A stretch of DNA of 64,000 nt, taken from the NCBI RefSeq assembly GCF_020379485.1, contig NW_026014892.1, positions 1 to 64,000 of the forward strand. The letters are read 5' to 3'. Shown here piece by piece: positions 55,001-64,000 of the stretch (position 1 is its first letter; each line of letters starts with the position of its first letter). The DNA comes from Brassica napus. Lineage: Eukaryota > Streptophyta > Magnoliopsida > Brassicales > Brassicaceae. Below the pieces are notes generated by a model. That model saw nothing but the letters and a program-made list of their open reading frames with translations, ran no database searches and was not told the origin of the DNA. The position numbers were made by a program, and so were the translations under genes.

Positions 55001-56598
55001 TTCTTATTCAAACTTGAAGTAGTAAATAAACAGCTTGATTCAGAAACAGGAGCTAATTCTTCAAGCATGTAAAGATCCCCTTTAGTAACTCCTTTTCCAA
55101 TCAACTGGCTGCTCTCAATATCCTGAAACTTCACATCATTAGGACTAAAGATAACATTGCAATGAAGATCAGTAGTACACTTCTTTACTGATAGTAAGTT
55201 TGATGTGAATTCTGGCATGTAGAATGCTCTAGTATGTTTATTAAATAGTTTTAAGTTTCCTATTCCTCTAATAGGGATTTTATCTCCATTTGCAATCATC
55301 ACATGTCCATTAGCAGGTTCAATATCTTTAATCAAACTAGTGTCACTAATCATATGATGAGATGCACCAGAATCAACTACTAATGGTTTAGTCATGTCAT
55401 TAGCCATAAGACAAAGTGTACTAGATGACTTGAGAGAGTGATCAGTCCTAGCAAGACTAGCATATACATGATCCGGTTTGGCAATTCCATGTTTCTCAAG
55501 ACTATTATCATCATTCTTAACTATCATTGATGCACCAAAGGAATAACCATAAGTGTTACCGTTTTCCTTAAGCATCTTGATGAGGGAGTCAATGTCTGAT
55601 CTCCTAATGTAGTCTTGCTCCCCTCCTCGGTGATTTGGATTGCCTGCATACGCCACCAAGGACCTGCCATCACTCTCCCTTCCTCCTTCATCATTGCTCT
55701 TTCCTGAGGTACCAGCACCGCTTGATCCTTCACTCACATTTGCCCTGGCATCCCTCTCCTTCAAGAACTTGGCTGGCTTCAGATGGGGCTGGAGTATCCA
55801 GCACTGGCTCTTCTTATGGCCATGCTTCTTGCAATGATCACAGCTCCCATTGAACTTCCTGTCTTCAAACTTGTTGTAACCGGCCTTGTTTGCTTGAGGA
55901 GCTTCATCAGAGTTGACTTGCGCAACCTTATTTGCAAGTGACATCTCTCCTTTGCTTCCAAACAATCCAATAGACCCCTGCTTCTTCTGAATTTGAGAGC
56001 ACACCTCCTCAAGGTCTGGTAGCTTATCCGCTCTCAACATGTGTTTAATCAGTGAGTTGTAAGCCGGATTCAAGGTAAGCAATAGTCCAAAGACCTTATC
56101 CTGCTCCCTCCTCTCATTAAGCAGCTCTGGATCGGTTGTGCTTGGCCTCAGCATCTCCAGCTCTGACCATAAGGATCGGAACCTCCCCAAATGTTTGGTG
56201 AATTCCATGTCATCTTGTACCAAGCCGTTTATGGCTTTCTTTACTTCAAACACTCGGTGAAGGTTTGAAGCATTCCAATACACCTTCTTCAAGGTGTCGC
56301 ATAGTTCCTTAGCTGACTCACAATATATGTAAGCCTCTAGGATTGCCGGCTCTAGAGAGGCATGAAGAACTGACATCACAAGCATGTCTTCTCGCTGCCA
56401 CTTCTCTACGGCCGTTTCATTTGAGACCTCTTCTGAGTCTTCTCCCTGAGTAATGAGCTGTGGAGCTTCACCATCCGTGAGATGCTTCCACAAACCCTTA
56501 CTTCCCACTGTGGTTCTCACCATCCGAGACCACACCAATTAGTTACTCCCCTTGAAAGTAACTGCCACCTTCATGTGCATGCTTATCCCTCCATCCAT
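52057..56598 (-). pseudogene. R10 gag-pol polyprotein, two nonsense codons
   Basis: Start at 56598 (MDGGISMHMKVAV) by comparison with R6 and R2; ends LIDLGKRMS. An early in-frame TAA at 56539-56541 follows about 19 codons into Gag, where relatives have a tyrosine. A TAG at 52621-52623 lies between RT and RNase H, where relatives have a tryptophan (KEHHWRMVER). Between them 1305 codons are open: knuckle CDHCKKHGHKKSQC, protease VVDSGASHH, integrase H-H-C-C and D-D-E, linker rich in Glu/Gln, RT VYVDDIIITGS. Five residues (EEAMK region) are missing near 53580 before RT. Confidence 0.93.
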
Positions 56599-56807
56599 CT
56601 TCAACAGCTTGTTCTTGAACTACTTGTAGAAGACTTTGAACTTGAGACTAGACTGCACCAACACGTGAAGAACTCACAACACACACGCAAAAGCTTCAAT
56701 CTTGTAACCACAACGTAACCAAGGAAGACTTGAGGCTAGAGACTCCACGGAACCTTCAAAGCTTTAGTCTTTAGCCCACGCAAAGAACTCAGATTCTCAA
56801 GAACCTG

Positions 56808-56819
56808 GCTCTGATACCA
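56808..56819 (-). other. R10 primer binding site
   Basis: GCTCTGATACCA on the plus strand, adjacent to the LTR at 56820. Confidence 0.9.
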
Positions 56820-57437
56820 TATAAGTTTTAGAGTATAAAGAGTAATCTGAGAGTTTAGGAGAGATTAGAGAAGTATTAGAGATGATTTAGAGTAGAATCT
56901 GAGATCAAGAGACTAAGAGAAAAGCCATGGAGGCTAAGAATAATCTGAACTGTCTAATCTTTATTATGGATGAGGTTACAACATTTATAGGAGAGTCATT
57001 AGGGCTTTTGCGCAAAGGGAAATGGCACTAGTCTAAGCATGTGAAGTCAAGGCTGAATGGAGTGTCTCCTTTTGAAATGAACGGACAGGAGGGCACACAT
57101 GCTTCTGGCTTTACAGCCTGTCCAAGAGCTGGATGGATAAGGCGCGTCCCAACCTTATCCATAAACGGTCTGATCCGTTCCAAACCTTCCGTGTCTAATG
57201 AAGGCACTGCTCGTCCATCTTCCTTCTCTTTCACGTTCCCTCAGATGTACGGTCATGCCCTATCCGTACACACCATGCCCTAACTTTGCACAACCTTTAA
57301 ACTGACTTTAAAGGTCATTCAAGCTCTCATGGTCGAGGTGATCCGTACCGTCCGTACTTAGGCCGTACCGTTCTTCCCTTTCACATTACTTGCCCAACTC
57401 CTCTTTTCTTTCACATAATGGCTTCCTCATCTCAACA
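56820..57437 (-). repeat. R10 5' LTR (618 bp)
   Basis: Same length as the 3' LTR; TATA-like CTATAAA on the minus strand at 56984-56990. Followed by GATCT at 57438. Confidence 0.95.
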
Positions 57438-57442
57438 GATCT

Positions 57443-58276
57443 AAGGAAGGATTGTTCATTTCCCAAAGGAAGTATACACTTGATCTTTTGAAAGATGCAG
57501 GTATACAAGGAGATAAGAAAGCAAAGATGCCCCTTGAAGATGGATACAAGGTTCCACGTGAGGGGGAGATTGTAGATAGCAAGGCCTTTCATGATCCAAA
57601 GCTATACAGGAAGCTGGTAGGGAAGCTCATCTATCTCACTATCACAAGACCAGACATATGCTTTGCTGTGAATCAAGTGAGCCAGAATATGCAAGTCCCA
57701 AAGGAACATCACTGGCGAATGGTGGAGAGACTTCTCTTGTATCTGAACGGGACATCAAGCCTTGGTGTGTGGATGGGATGCAACAAGAGTACTGAAGTGG
57801 TGGGATATTGTGACGCTGATTGGGCTGGAGATAGAGCAGATAGAAGATCAACCACCGGCTATTGTACATTCATTGGAGGCAACTTGGTGACTTGGAAGAG
57901 CAAGAAGCAGAAGGTGGTATCATGTTCAAGTGATGAAGCTGAGTATAGAGCAATGCTGAAACTTACCAATGAGTTGGTATGGATTAAAGGGATCTTGAAG
58001 CATTTGGAGATAGAGGAAGCGACTCCAATGACTATGCATTGTGATAATCAAGCAGCTATACACATTGCAACCAACTCAGTCTTCCATGAGAGAACCAAAC
58101 ACATTGAAGTTGATTGTCACAAGGTGAGGCAGATGATTGTCTTGGGAGTAATCCTGCCATGCTATACGAGGAGTGAGGATCAACTTGCTGATGTGTTCAC
58201 CAAGGCTGCAAGACAAAAGACTATGGAGTCCATTCACATCAGATTGGGACTCATAGATCTTACACCAAGAAGCTGA
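57443..58276 (+). pseudogene. R7 gag-pol, RT C-terminus and RNase H (part 3)
   Basis: Resumes in phase after R10: KEGLFISQRKYTLDLLKDAG, the RT thumb region (LVGKLIYLTITRPDICFAVN), RNase H (YCDADWAGD; SSDEAEY where relatives have SSAEAEY; HCDNQAA), and the tail LADVFTKAARQK, ending LIDLTPRS. No further lesion is seen in this piece. Confidence 0.93.
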
Positions 58277-58308
58277 TCCCCTTTGTCATGAGGTCTTTAC
58301 TCTTTTTC

Positions 58309-58418
58309 CCTCATCAAGGTTTTGTCCCAATGGGTTTTCCTTGGTGAGGTTTTTAATGAGGAAGATCTCATGGCTGTTCCAAGCTTAACTAAGTTACTAA
58401 GTTAAGCTTGAGGGGGAG
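58309..58418 (+). promoter_or_regulatory. R7 3' cis region: hairpins and polypurine tract
   Basis: HP1 58309-58349 (CCTCATCAAGG / CCTTGGTGAGG). HP2 58380-58410, ten perfect pairs CAAGCTTAAC / GTTAAGCTTG, a third sequence version of the same stem. Polypurine tract AGGGGGAG before the LTR. Confidence 0.75.
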
Positions 58419-58980
58419 TGTTGAAATGAGCTGATCAATGTATGAGGGAAGATGTCCTAAGGAGTTGAAGAAGAGATGAGATGGTGTGAAGGAATGGAGG
58501 AGATGGGTTAGGGATCGACCAGGCCGTACAAGGCCGTACAGGCCGTACCATCCGTACCATGGTCGATCCATAACTTGCCCAAGTCACCTTTTACCCGAGT
58601 AAAAGGAGTTAACGGCCAAAGGGGATTTTACCATGAAGAGATGACCGTTTGGATGGCTAAGGGAGCTGGGTCTTATCTTGACAGGCTGGGACAGACTGTA
58701 ATGGCAAAAGCAGTCTTAACAAAAGATCCCAAAAGCGTGTGGCTTCTCCTATTGGCTCAGTTTGAATTAAAGCAAACCTTATCCTTGACTTCACATGCTT
58801 ATGCTTTCTAAAAACCCTTATGTCTCTACCTATATATTGTAAACTCTGTCTTGATTAACAAAATACACGAGTTTATGAGTCTCTCTCTCTAGTTCATCAT
58901 GATAATCTCATACACTTTCTCTTAAACACCCTGAATCTCTCTTAAACTTCTCAATACCTTTCTTATTCTCTAAAATCATA
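58419..58980 (+). repeat. R7 3' LTR (562 bp)
   Basis: Ends AAAATCATA followed by AGAAT and satellite. CCGTAC cluster at 58523-58556. Confidence 0.95.
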
Positions 58981-60225
58981 AGAATGACAAAGAAGTTGTC
59001 ATATTCAGAATGACAAAGAAGTTGTCATATTCCCAAACAGGAAAACTGGGATCACCTGATTTGAAAGTGTGATAGCTTCTTCATCCTAACTCCTAAGAGA
59101 TTTTTTTCCAATTACTAGTGATTCTCCACTACTTTATGTATCAAAATCAAGCTTGTTACATCGAGATTCTTCCTGGTTTGATTAGAATGACAAAGAAGTT
59201 GTCATATTCCCAAACAGGAAAACTGGGATCACCTGATTTGAAAGTGGGATAGCTTCTTTATCCTAACTCCTATGAGATTTATTCAACTTCCTGGTGATTT
59301 TCCAGTACTTTATGTATCAAAATCAAGCTTCTTACATCGCGATTCATCTTGGTTTGATTAGAATGACAAAGAAGTTGTCATATTCCCAAACAGGAAAATT
59401 GGGATCACCTGATTTGAAAGTGTGATAGCTTCTTCATCCTAACTCCTATGAGATTTATTCAACTTCCTGGTGATTCTCCAGTAGTTTATGTACCAAAATC
59501 AGGCTTCTTACATCACGATACATCTTGGTTTGATTAGAATGACAAAGAAGTTGTCATATTCCCAAACAGGAAAACTGGGATCACCTGATTTGAAAGTGTG
59601 ATAGCTTCTTCATCCTAACTCCTATGAGATTTATTCAACTTCCTGGTGATTCTCCAGTACTTTATGTATCAAAATCAAGCTTCTTACATCGCGATTCATC
59701 TTGGTTTGATTAGAATGATAAAGAAGTTGTCATATTCCCAAACAGGAAAACTGGGATCACCTGATTTGAAAGTGTGATAGCTTCTTCATCCTAACTCCTA
59801 TGAGATTTATTCAACTTCCTGGTGATTCTCCAGTAGTTTATGTATCAAAATCAAGCTTCTTACATCGCAATTTATCTTGGTTTGATTAGAATGACAAAGA
59901 AGTTGTCATATTCCCAAACAGGAAAACTGGGATCACCTGATTTGAAAGTGGGATAGCTTCTACATCCTAACTCCTATGAGATTTATTCCACTTCCTAATG
60001 ATTCTCCACTACTTTATGTATCAAAATCAGGCTTCTTACATCGCGATTCTTCCTGGTTTGATTAGAATGACAAAGAAGTTGTCATATTCCCAAACAGGAA
60101 AACTGGGATCACCTGATTTGAAAGTGGGATAGCTTCTTCATCCTAACTCCTATGAGATTTATTCAACTTCCTGGTGATTCTCCAGTAGTTTATGTATCAA
60201 AATCAGGCTTCTTACATCGCGATTC
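58981..60225. repeat. CentBr-type centromeric satellite, block 3 (about 7 copies)
   Basis: Same monomer and orientation as blocks 1 and 2. The first 26 bases (AGAATGACAAAGAAGTTGTC...) are repeated at once, an extra duplication at the R7 border. The block ends with GATTC (60221-60225), expected target duplication of R11. Confidence 0.93.
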
Positions 60226-60798
60226 TGTTGAGATATGGAGATGATTAAGTGAGAGGATCAAGGGTGTTCATAAGAAGAAGGCTCAAGAGAAGAGAAGTGG
60301 AAGTTGTGTACGGACATGTACGGATATGGAAGTGACCGTACAGCTCAAGTACCTTGGGAAGGAAGGCAATCCGTTTATCTATCTTAGAAGTGGCCAAAGA
60401 CTCGACCAGAGAGAGAGGCTTTAGGCCAGGATTGTTGGAGGATCAGATTGAACCGCGGCCTAGCTGTCGCTAGTTGTAAAGGCAAAAGGAGCATCTAGCA
60501 AAGATCCCTTTGGCATCAAGCGTGTAACAGCTCTCATCCGTTCATTCAAAAGAGGCGCGCCCCTTCCCGGTTGACTCCACATGCTTAGTCTTTAGGATAT
60601 GCTTTCACTATTACAAAACCCTTGTAGGTTGATCCATATAAATATGTACTCTCTCCATAATAATAAATCAGACTGTTCTATCCTATTAATCTCTCTACAC
60701 ATTTCCATAATGATTCTCCATTAGTCACTAATCCTTTCTCTACTCAACCTAAATCATACTACTCTCTCATATACAACTCAGATTATCTAAAACTTATA
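60226..60798 (+). repeat. R11 5' LTR (573 bp)
   Basis: TGTTGAGATATGG...AAACTTATA; TATA box TATAAATA at 60637-60644. GTACGG motifs at about 60308-60340. No partner LTR in the window. Confidence 0.9.
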
Positions 60799-60810
60799 TG
60801 GTATCAGAGC
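60799..60810 (+). other. R11 primer binding site
   Basis: TGGTATCAGAGC adjacent to the LTR. Confidence 0.9.
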
Positions 60811-61012
60811 CAGGTTCCAAAGGATCTGAGTTCTTGTTTTGAAACGTTGAGAAACAAGTTTGAAGCTTTGAAGCCATCTGTGGAAGATCAAAGCTCAAAG
60901 GTGTTCATCTTTGTGCGTGTGTGGGTTCTAGACAAGTTCATATCAGTTCTTACAAGATTCGGTGGTTTAAGGTCCCATCTATCACAAGCTTTTGAAGTCA
61001 AGCTGTGTTAAG

Positions 61013-62451
61013 ATGGAGAACATGAAGATGAAGGTGGCGATTACCTTTAAGGGGAACAACTACCTGGTTTGGTCTTGGCTAGTGAAGACAACCGTTGGAA
61101 GTAAGGGCTTGTGGAGTCATGTTACAACTGGTGAAGCTCCGAAGCTCATTACTCAAGGAGAGGGCCAAGAAGAGGTCTCAAGTGAAGTTGTAGAGAAGTG
61201 GCAGCAAGAGGACATGGTGGTGATGTCTGTTCTTCATGGGTCGTTGGAGCCGGCGATACTGGAGGCATACAGCTACTGTGAGACAGCCAAGGAGCTGTGG
61301 GACACTTTGAAGAAAGTGTATGGGAACACTTCAAACCTGAGCCGGGTCTTTGAAGTGAAGCAAGCCATCAACAACCTAGCGCAAGAAGACATGGAGTTCA
61401 CCAAACATTTGGGGAGGTTCAGGGCTTTGTGGTCCGAGCTAGAGATGTTGAGGCCAAGCACAACCGATCCAGATCAGTTGAATGAGAGGCGCGAGCAAGA
61501 CAAGGTGTTTGGGTTACTACTCACGCTGAGTCCTGCCTACTCCGGTCTCATCCAGCATATGTTGAGGTCTGATAAGCTCCCTGATCTTGAGGACGTATGC
61601 TCACAGATTCAGAAAGAGCAAGGCTCCATTGGATTGTTTGGAGGCAAAGGAGGGCTCTTATTGGCAAACCAAGCTGCTCAAGCCGATCAAAATGAAGCTC
61701 CTCAAGCAAACAAGGCGGTTCATGGCAAGTATGAGGACAAGAGGTTCAATGGTAACTGTGATCACTGCAAGAAGCATGGGCACAACAAGAGTCAGTGCTG
61801 GATCCTTCATCCTCACCTGAAGCCGGCTAAGTTCCTTAAAGAAAAAGAAGCAAGGGCACACATGACCGAGAGCTCCTCGGGTGCTGGTTCATCAAACAGG
61901 GCAAATGAAGGAGATACGCGTGATGTGGGTGATGGGAAGTCACTTGTGGCTTACACAGGAGGGCCAAGCAACAATGACTACATCCGGACATCAGACATGG
62001 ACGCCCTCATCAAGATGCTCAAAGAAAATGGTAACAAAAGTAGTATCAACTATGGTTATTCATTTGGTGCATCCCTGAATGATAACATAACTGATAATAG
62101 TGAAAGTGATTCTAGAAGTGCTAGGATTGAAAATGCATTCATCAACTTAAGGAATGATTGTAAACCGGCTAGGACTCCTTATCAAGCTCACACTGCTAGT
62201 TATAGGCCTAAAGCATTGATAGTTGACTCTGGTGCATCTCATCATATGATAAGTGACACTAGATTGATTAAGGATATTGAGCCTACAAATGGAAATGTAA
62301 TGATTGCTAATGGTGACAAAATTCCCATAAAAGGGATAGGAAAACTTAAGTTGTTTGAAAAAGAATCTAAAGCCTTCTACATGCCTGAGTTTACATCTAA
62401 TCTATTGTCGGTTAAGAGATGTGCTACTGACTTGCAATGCAATGTTATATT
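61013..62451 (+). pseudogene. R11 gag-pol, Gag and protease portion, cut by R12
   Basis: I choose the ATG at 61013 (MENMKMKVAITFKGNNYLVW) because it aligns with the starts of R2 and R6; an in-frame ATG seven codons upstream is not conserved. UBN2-type Gag, knuckle CDHCKKHGHNKSQC, protease IVDSGASHHMISD, and the following CNVIF stretch, where R12 begins (ATATT at 62447-62451 is the expected target duplication). The four residues after CNVIF in the open frame (VEMS) come from the R12 LTR. Open for all 479 visible codons. Confidence 0.92.
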
Positions 62452-63052
62452 TGTTGAGATGAGCTGAGTTAAGTGAAGAAGGGAGATGAGGTTTGAGTAG
62501 AATGAGGAGAAGGGAGACTAGGAAGGTTTGGGAGCTTTGGGATCAACCAGTCCGTACAAGGCCGTACATGGCCGTACCATCCGTACAAGATGGGATCGAC
62601 CAAAGCTCAACCAAACCCCACCACTAGTTACCCAAGTTACTTAAGTAAAGAGGAGAAGTTACCTTAGCCTTTGGAGGATGGATCAGACCGTTGGAAAGGA
62701 TAAGGGAGAGTCTTGGACAGGCTGTCACAGCTGGAAAGTAAAAGCAAAAGGCATCAGCCAGCTAGAGAGGCCTTACACGGATGGCTCTCCTTATTGGATA
62801 GTTTTGAATTAGGCATTGACTCCACATGCTTACCTTATCCTCTTGTATACGAAAACCCTAGCTCTCTCCTTCATATAAATATGTAAACTCTCTCATTAAT
62901 AAGATTAAGCAAGTTATGAGTCTCTCTTAGTCTTTATTCTCACAATGATTCTATGCTAGACTCCTAATCTCATTTCATACTCAAATCTCTTCTAAAACAC
63001 TTCTAGTCTTTCTTATTTACTCAGATTACTCTACTCAATCCTAAAAGTGATA
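62452..63052 (+). repeat. R12 5' LTR (601 bp)
   Basis: TGTTGAGATGAGC...AAAAGTGATA. TATA box at 62874-62881. U3 has CCGTAC motifs, two of them TCCGTACAA (62551-62559, 62580-62588). The U5 end resembles R6 (AAAAGTGATA), but the U3 part does not. Confidence 0.92.
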
Positions 63053-63064
63053 TGGTATCAGAGC
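63053..63064 (+). other. R12 primer binding site
   Basis: TGGTATCAGAGC adjacent to the LTR. Confidence 0.9.
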
Positions 63065-63299
63065 CAGGTTCATAGGAAACTTGGTTTCGTTGGGTTCTTT
63101 AAAGATTCAAGATTGAAGCTTTGAAGAGACAGTTTTGTGTTCGTGTGTTCTTAAGCGGTTATGGGTAGTTTTTCTGAGTTCTATTGGTTGTGTGAGGTGT
63201 TATTGAAGCTGTGTGGGTAAAAGGTGAAGCTACTAGTGTTCGCTCAAGACAGTTACCTCAAGAGAAAGTTATTGAAGTCTAAAGGGTTCTACATTCAAC

Positions 63300-64000
63300 A
63301 TGGAGAGTGGGATGAACATGAACATGAAAGTGGCGGTGTGTTTCAAGGGAAACAACTACTTGGTGTGGTCTCGGATGGTGAGAACCACAGTGGGAAGCAA
63401 GGGGCTTTGGAAGCACATCACGCCAGGAGAAGCTCCAAAGCTCATCACTCAAGGAGAGGCTGAAGATGAAGCCGCAAGCAAGGCAGAGGAAAAGTGGCAT
63501 CAAGAGGACATGTTGGTGATGTCTGTGCTTCATGCGTCCCTTGAGCCGGCTATTCTGGATGCATACAGCTACTGTGAGTCTGCTAAAGAGCTGTGGGATA
63601 CTTTGAAGAAGGTGTATGGCAACACTTCAAACCTAAGCCGAGTGTTTGAGGTGAAGCAAGCTATCAACAACCTTGTACAAGAAGACATGGAGTTCACTAA
63701 GCATCTAGGAAGATTCAGAAGCCTCTGGTCCGAGATGGAGATGCTTAGGCCAAGCACAACGGATGCTGATGAGCTTAACAAGAGGAGAGAGCAAGATAAG
63801 GTCTTTGGGTTACTCCTCACCCTAAACCCAGCGTACAACGGTCTCATCCAGCACCTACTTAGGGAGGATACTCTACCTGACCTTGAGGATGTGTGTGCAC
63901 GGATTCAGAAGGAGCAAGGCTCCATTGGGCTGTTTGGGAAGAAAGGAGACCTTTCCCTTGCAAGTCAAGCAACTCAAGAGGAGGGGAGTGAAGCTCCACA
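63300..64000 (+). CDS. R12 gag-pol, Gag N-terminal portion (continues beyond window)
   Basis: Open from ATG at 63300 for 233 codons to the window edge. Begins MESGMNMNMKVAVCFKGNNY; then WSRMVRTTVGSKGLWKHIT, ESAKELWDTLKKVYGNTSNL, FTKHLGRFRSLWSEMEM and NKRREQDKVFGLLLTLNP, all typical of this Gag. It is nearly colinear with R6 Gag with scattered substitutions. The zinc knuckle would follow just after the window end. No stop is seen, so this may be a second intact copy, but most of the gene is not visible. Confidence 0.9.
   Translation, partial: MESGMNMNMKVAVCFKGNNYLVWSRMVRTTVGSKGLWKHITPGEAPKLITQGEAEDEAASKAEEKWHQEDMLVMSVLHASLEPAILDAYSYCESAKELWDTLKKVYGNTSNLSRVFEVKQAINNLVQEDMEFTKHLGRFRSLWSEMEMLRPSTTDADELNKRREQDKVFGLLLTLNPAYNGLIQHLLREDTLPDLEDVCARIQKEQGSIGLFGKKGDLSLASQATQEEGSEAP

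Larger units (their letters stand above)
51299..57437 (-). mobile_element. R10: Ty1/Copia retrotransposon, two nonsense codons
   Basis: 6139 bp, 618-bp LTRs (about 0.8% different), primer site, gag-pol, hairpins, polypurine tract, and GATCT duplications (51294-51298, 57438-57442) in R7 RT. Gag groups it with R2, R6, R11 and R12. It is nearly intact apart from two stops and one short in-frame deletion. Confidence 0.95.
37626..58980 (+). mobile_element. R7: Ty1/Copia retrotransposon in satellite, split by R8 (with R9) and R10
   Basis: Own sequence: 37626-39972, 49394-51298, 57443-58980. Target duplication AGAAT flanks it (37621-37625, 58981-58985). R8 landed in integrase (duplication CTACT) and R10 in RT (duplication GATCT). 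LTR divergence (1.6%) is larger than that of the elements nested inside it, which fits the nesting order. Its Gag (MGGSKVITVPISLKGGG) forms a separate branch in this window. Confidence 0.95.
60226..62451 (+). mobile_element. R11: Ty1/Copia retrotransposon in satellite, interrupted by R12
   Basis: 5' LTR, primer site, leader and Gag-protease coding are present; the frame is cut between protease and the integrase finger by R12, and the rest lies outside the window. No lesion other than the insertion is seen in the visible part. Confidence 0.92.
62452..64000 (+). mobile_element. R12: Ty1/Copia retrotransposon, 3' end outside window
   Basis: LTR, primer site, leader and an open Gag frame to the window end. 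Inserted in R11. Its Gag is close to that of R6 (MESGMNMNMKVAVCFKG), making it the second member of that coding subfamily. Confidence 0.92.

Overview
This window is plant centromeric or pericentromeric DNA with no host gene that I can recognise. Its base layer is a tandem satellite with a 176-bp monomer that carries a HindIII site. I recognise it as the Brassica CentBr type of centromere repeat, so the source is most likely a Brassica or a close relative. B. nigra is a plausible guess because nested Ale-type Copia elements are reported from its centromeres, but this is inference.

The satellite survives as three same-orientation blocks (19730-22588, 34700-37625, 58981-60225). Everything else is a set of twelve Ty1/Copia LTR retrotransposons inserted into the satellite or into one another. 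Layout: R1 (+, <1-5474) sits in the RT region of R2. R2 (-, 5475-6280 plus 15938-19729) sits in satellite. R3 (-, 6286-15937, non-autonomous) sits in R2. R4 (+, 7417-12881) sits in R3. R5 (-, 22589-34699, a tandem remnant with two LTRs and a second truncated internal region) sits in satellite. R6 (-, 28301-34353) sits in the R5 LTR and is the only element in the window with an intact full-length ORF and two LTRs. R7 (+, 37626-58980) sits in satellite. R8 (-, 39973-49388) sits in R7. R9 (-, 45116-49131, non-autonomous) sits in the R8 LTR. R10 (-, 51299-57437) sits in R7. R11 (+, 60226-62451, cut by the next insertion) sits in satellite. R12 (+, 62452->64000) sits in R11. Five-bp target-site duplications can be read on both sides of R3, R4, R6, R7, R8, R9 and R10, which fixes the nesting order.

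The elements appear to be one lineage with interchangeable parts. They share a tRNA-iMet type primer binding site (TGGTATCAGAGC), the order Gag-protease-integrase-RT-RNase H in one frame, and a polypurine tract of the type AAGCTTGAGGGGGA. Gag divides them into R1/R5, R2/R6/R10/R11/R12, R7, and R4/R8. The R4/R8 group has a shortened Gag without the CCHC knuckle. R3 and R9 have no coding capacity and LTRs of about 1 kb, and presumably use proteins supplied by relatives.

The most notable new signal is non-coding. Every element whose 3' end is visible (nine of them, including the two non-autonomous ones) carries two potential hairpins just before the 3' LTR. One ends inside the polypurine tract. 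Several paired positions change together between families, as expected for a selected RNA structure. Other unusual points are TG...TA LTR ends in nine elements, shared GTAC-rich or GTTACTGTGGTAA-type U3 modules, extra polypurine-hairpin modules inside the non-autonomous elements, and insertion only into satellite or sister copies, which suggests centromere-directed integration. LTR differences quoted here were counted by eye.
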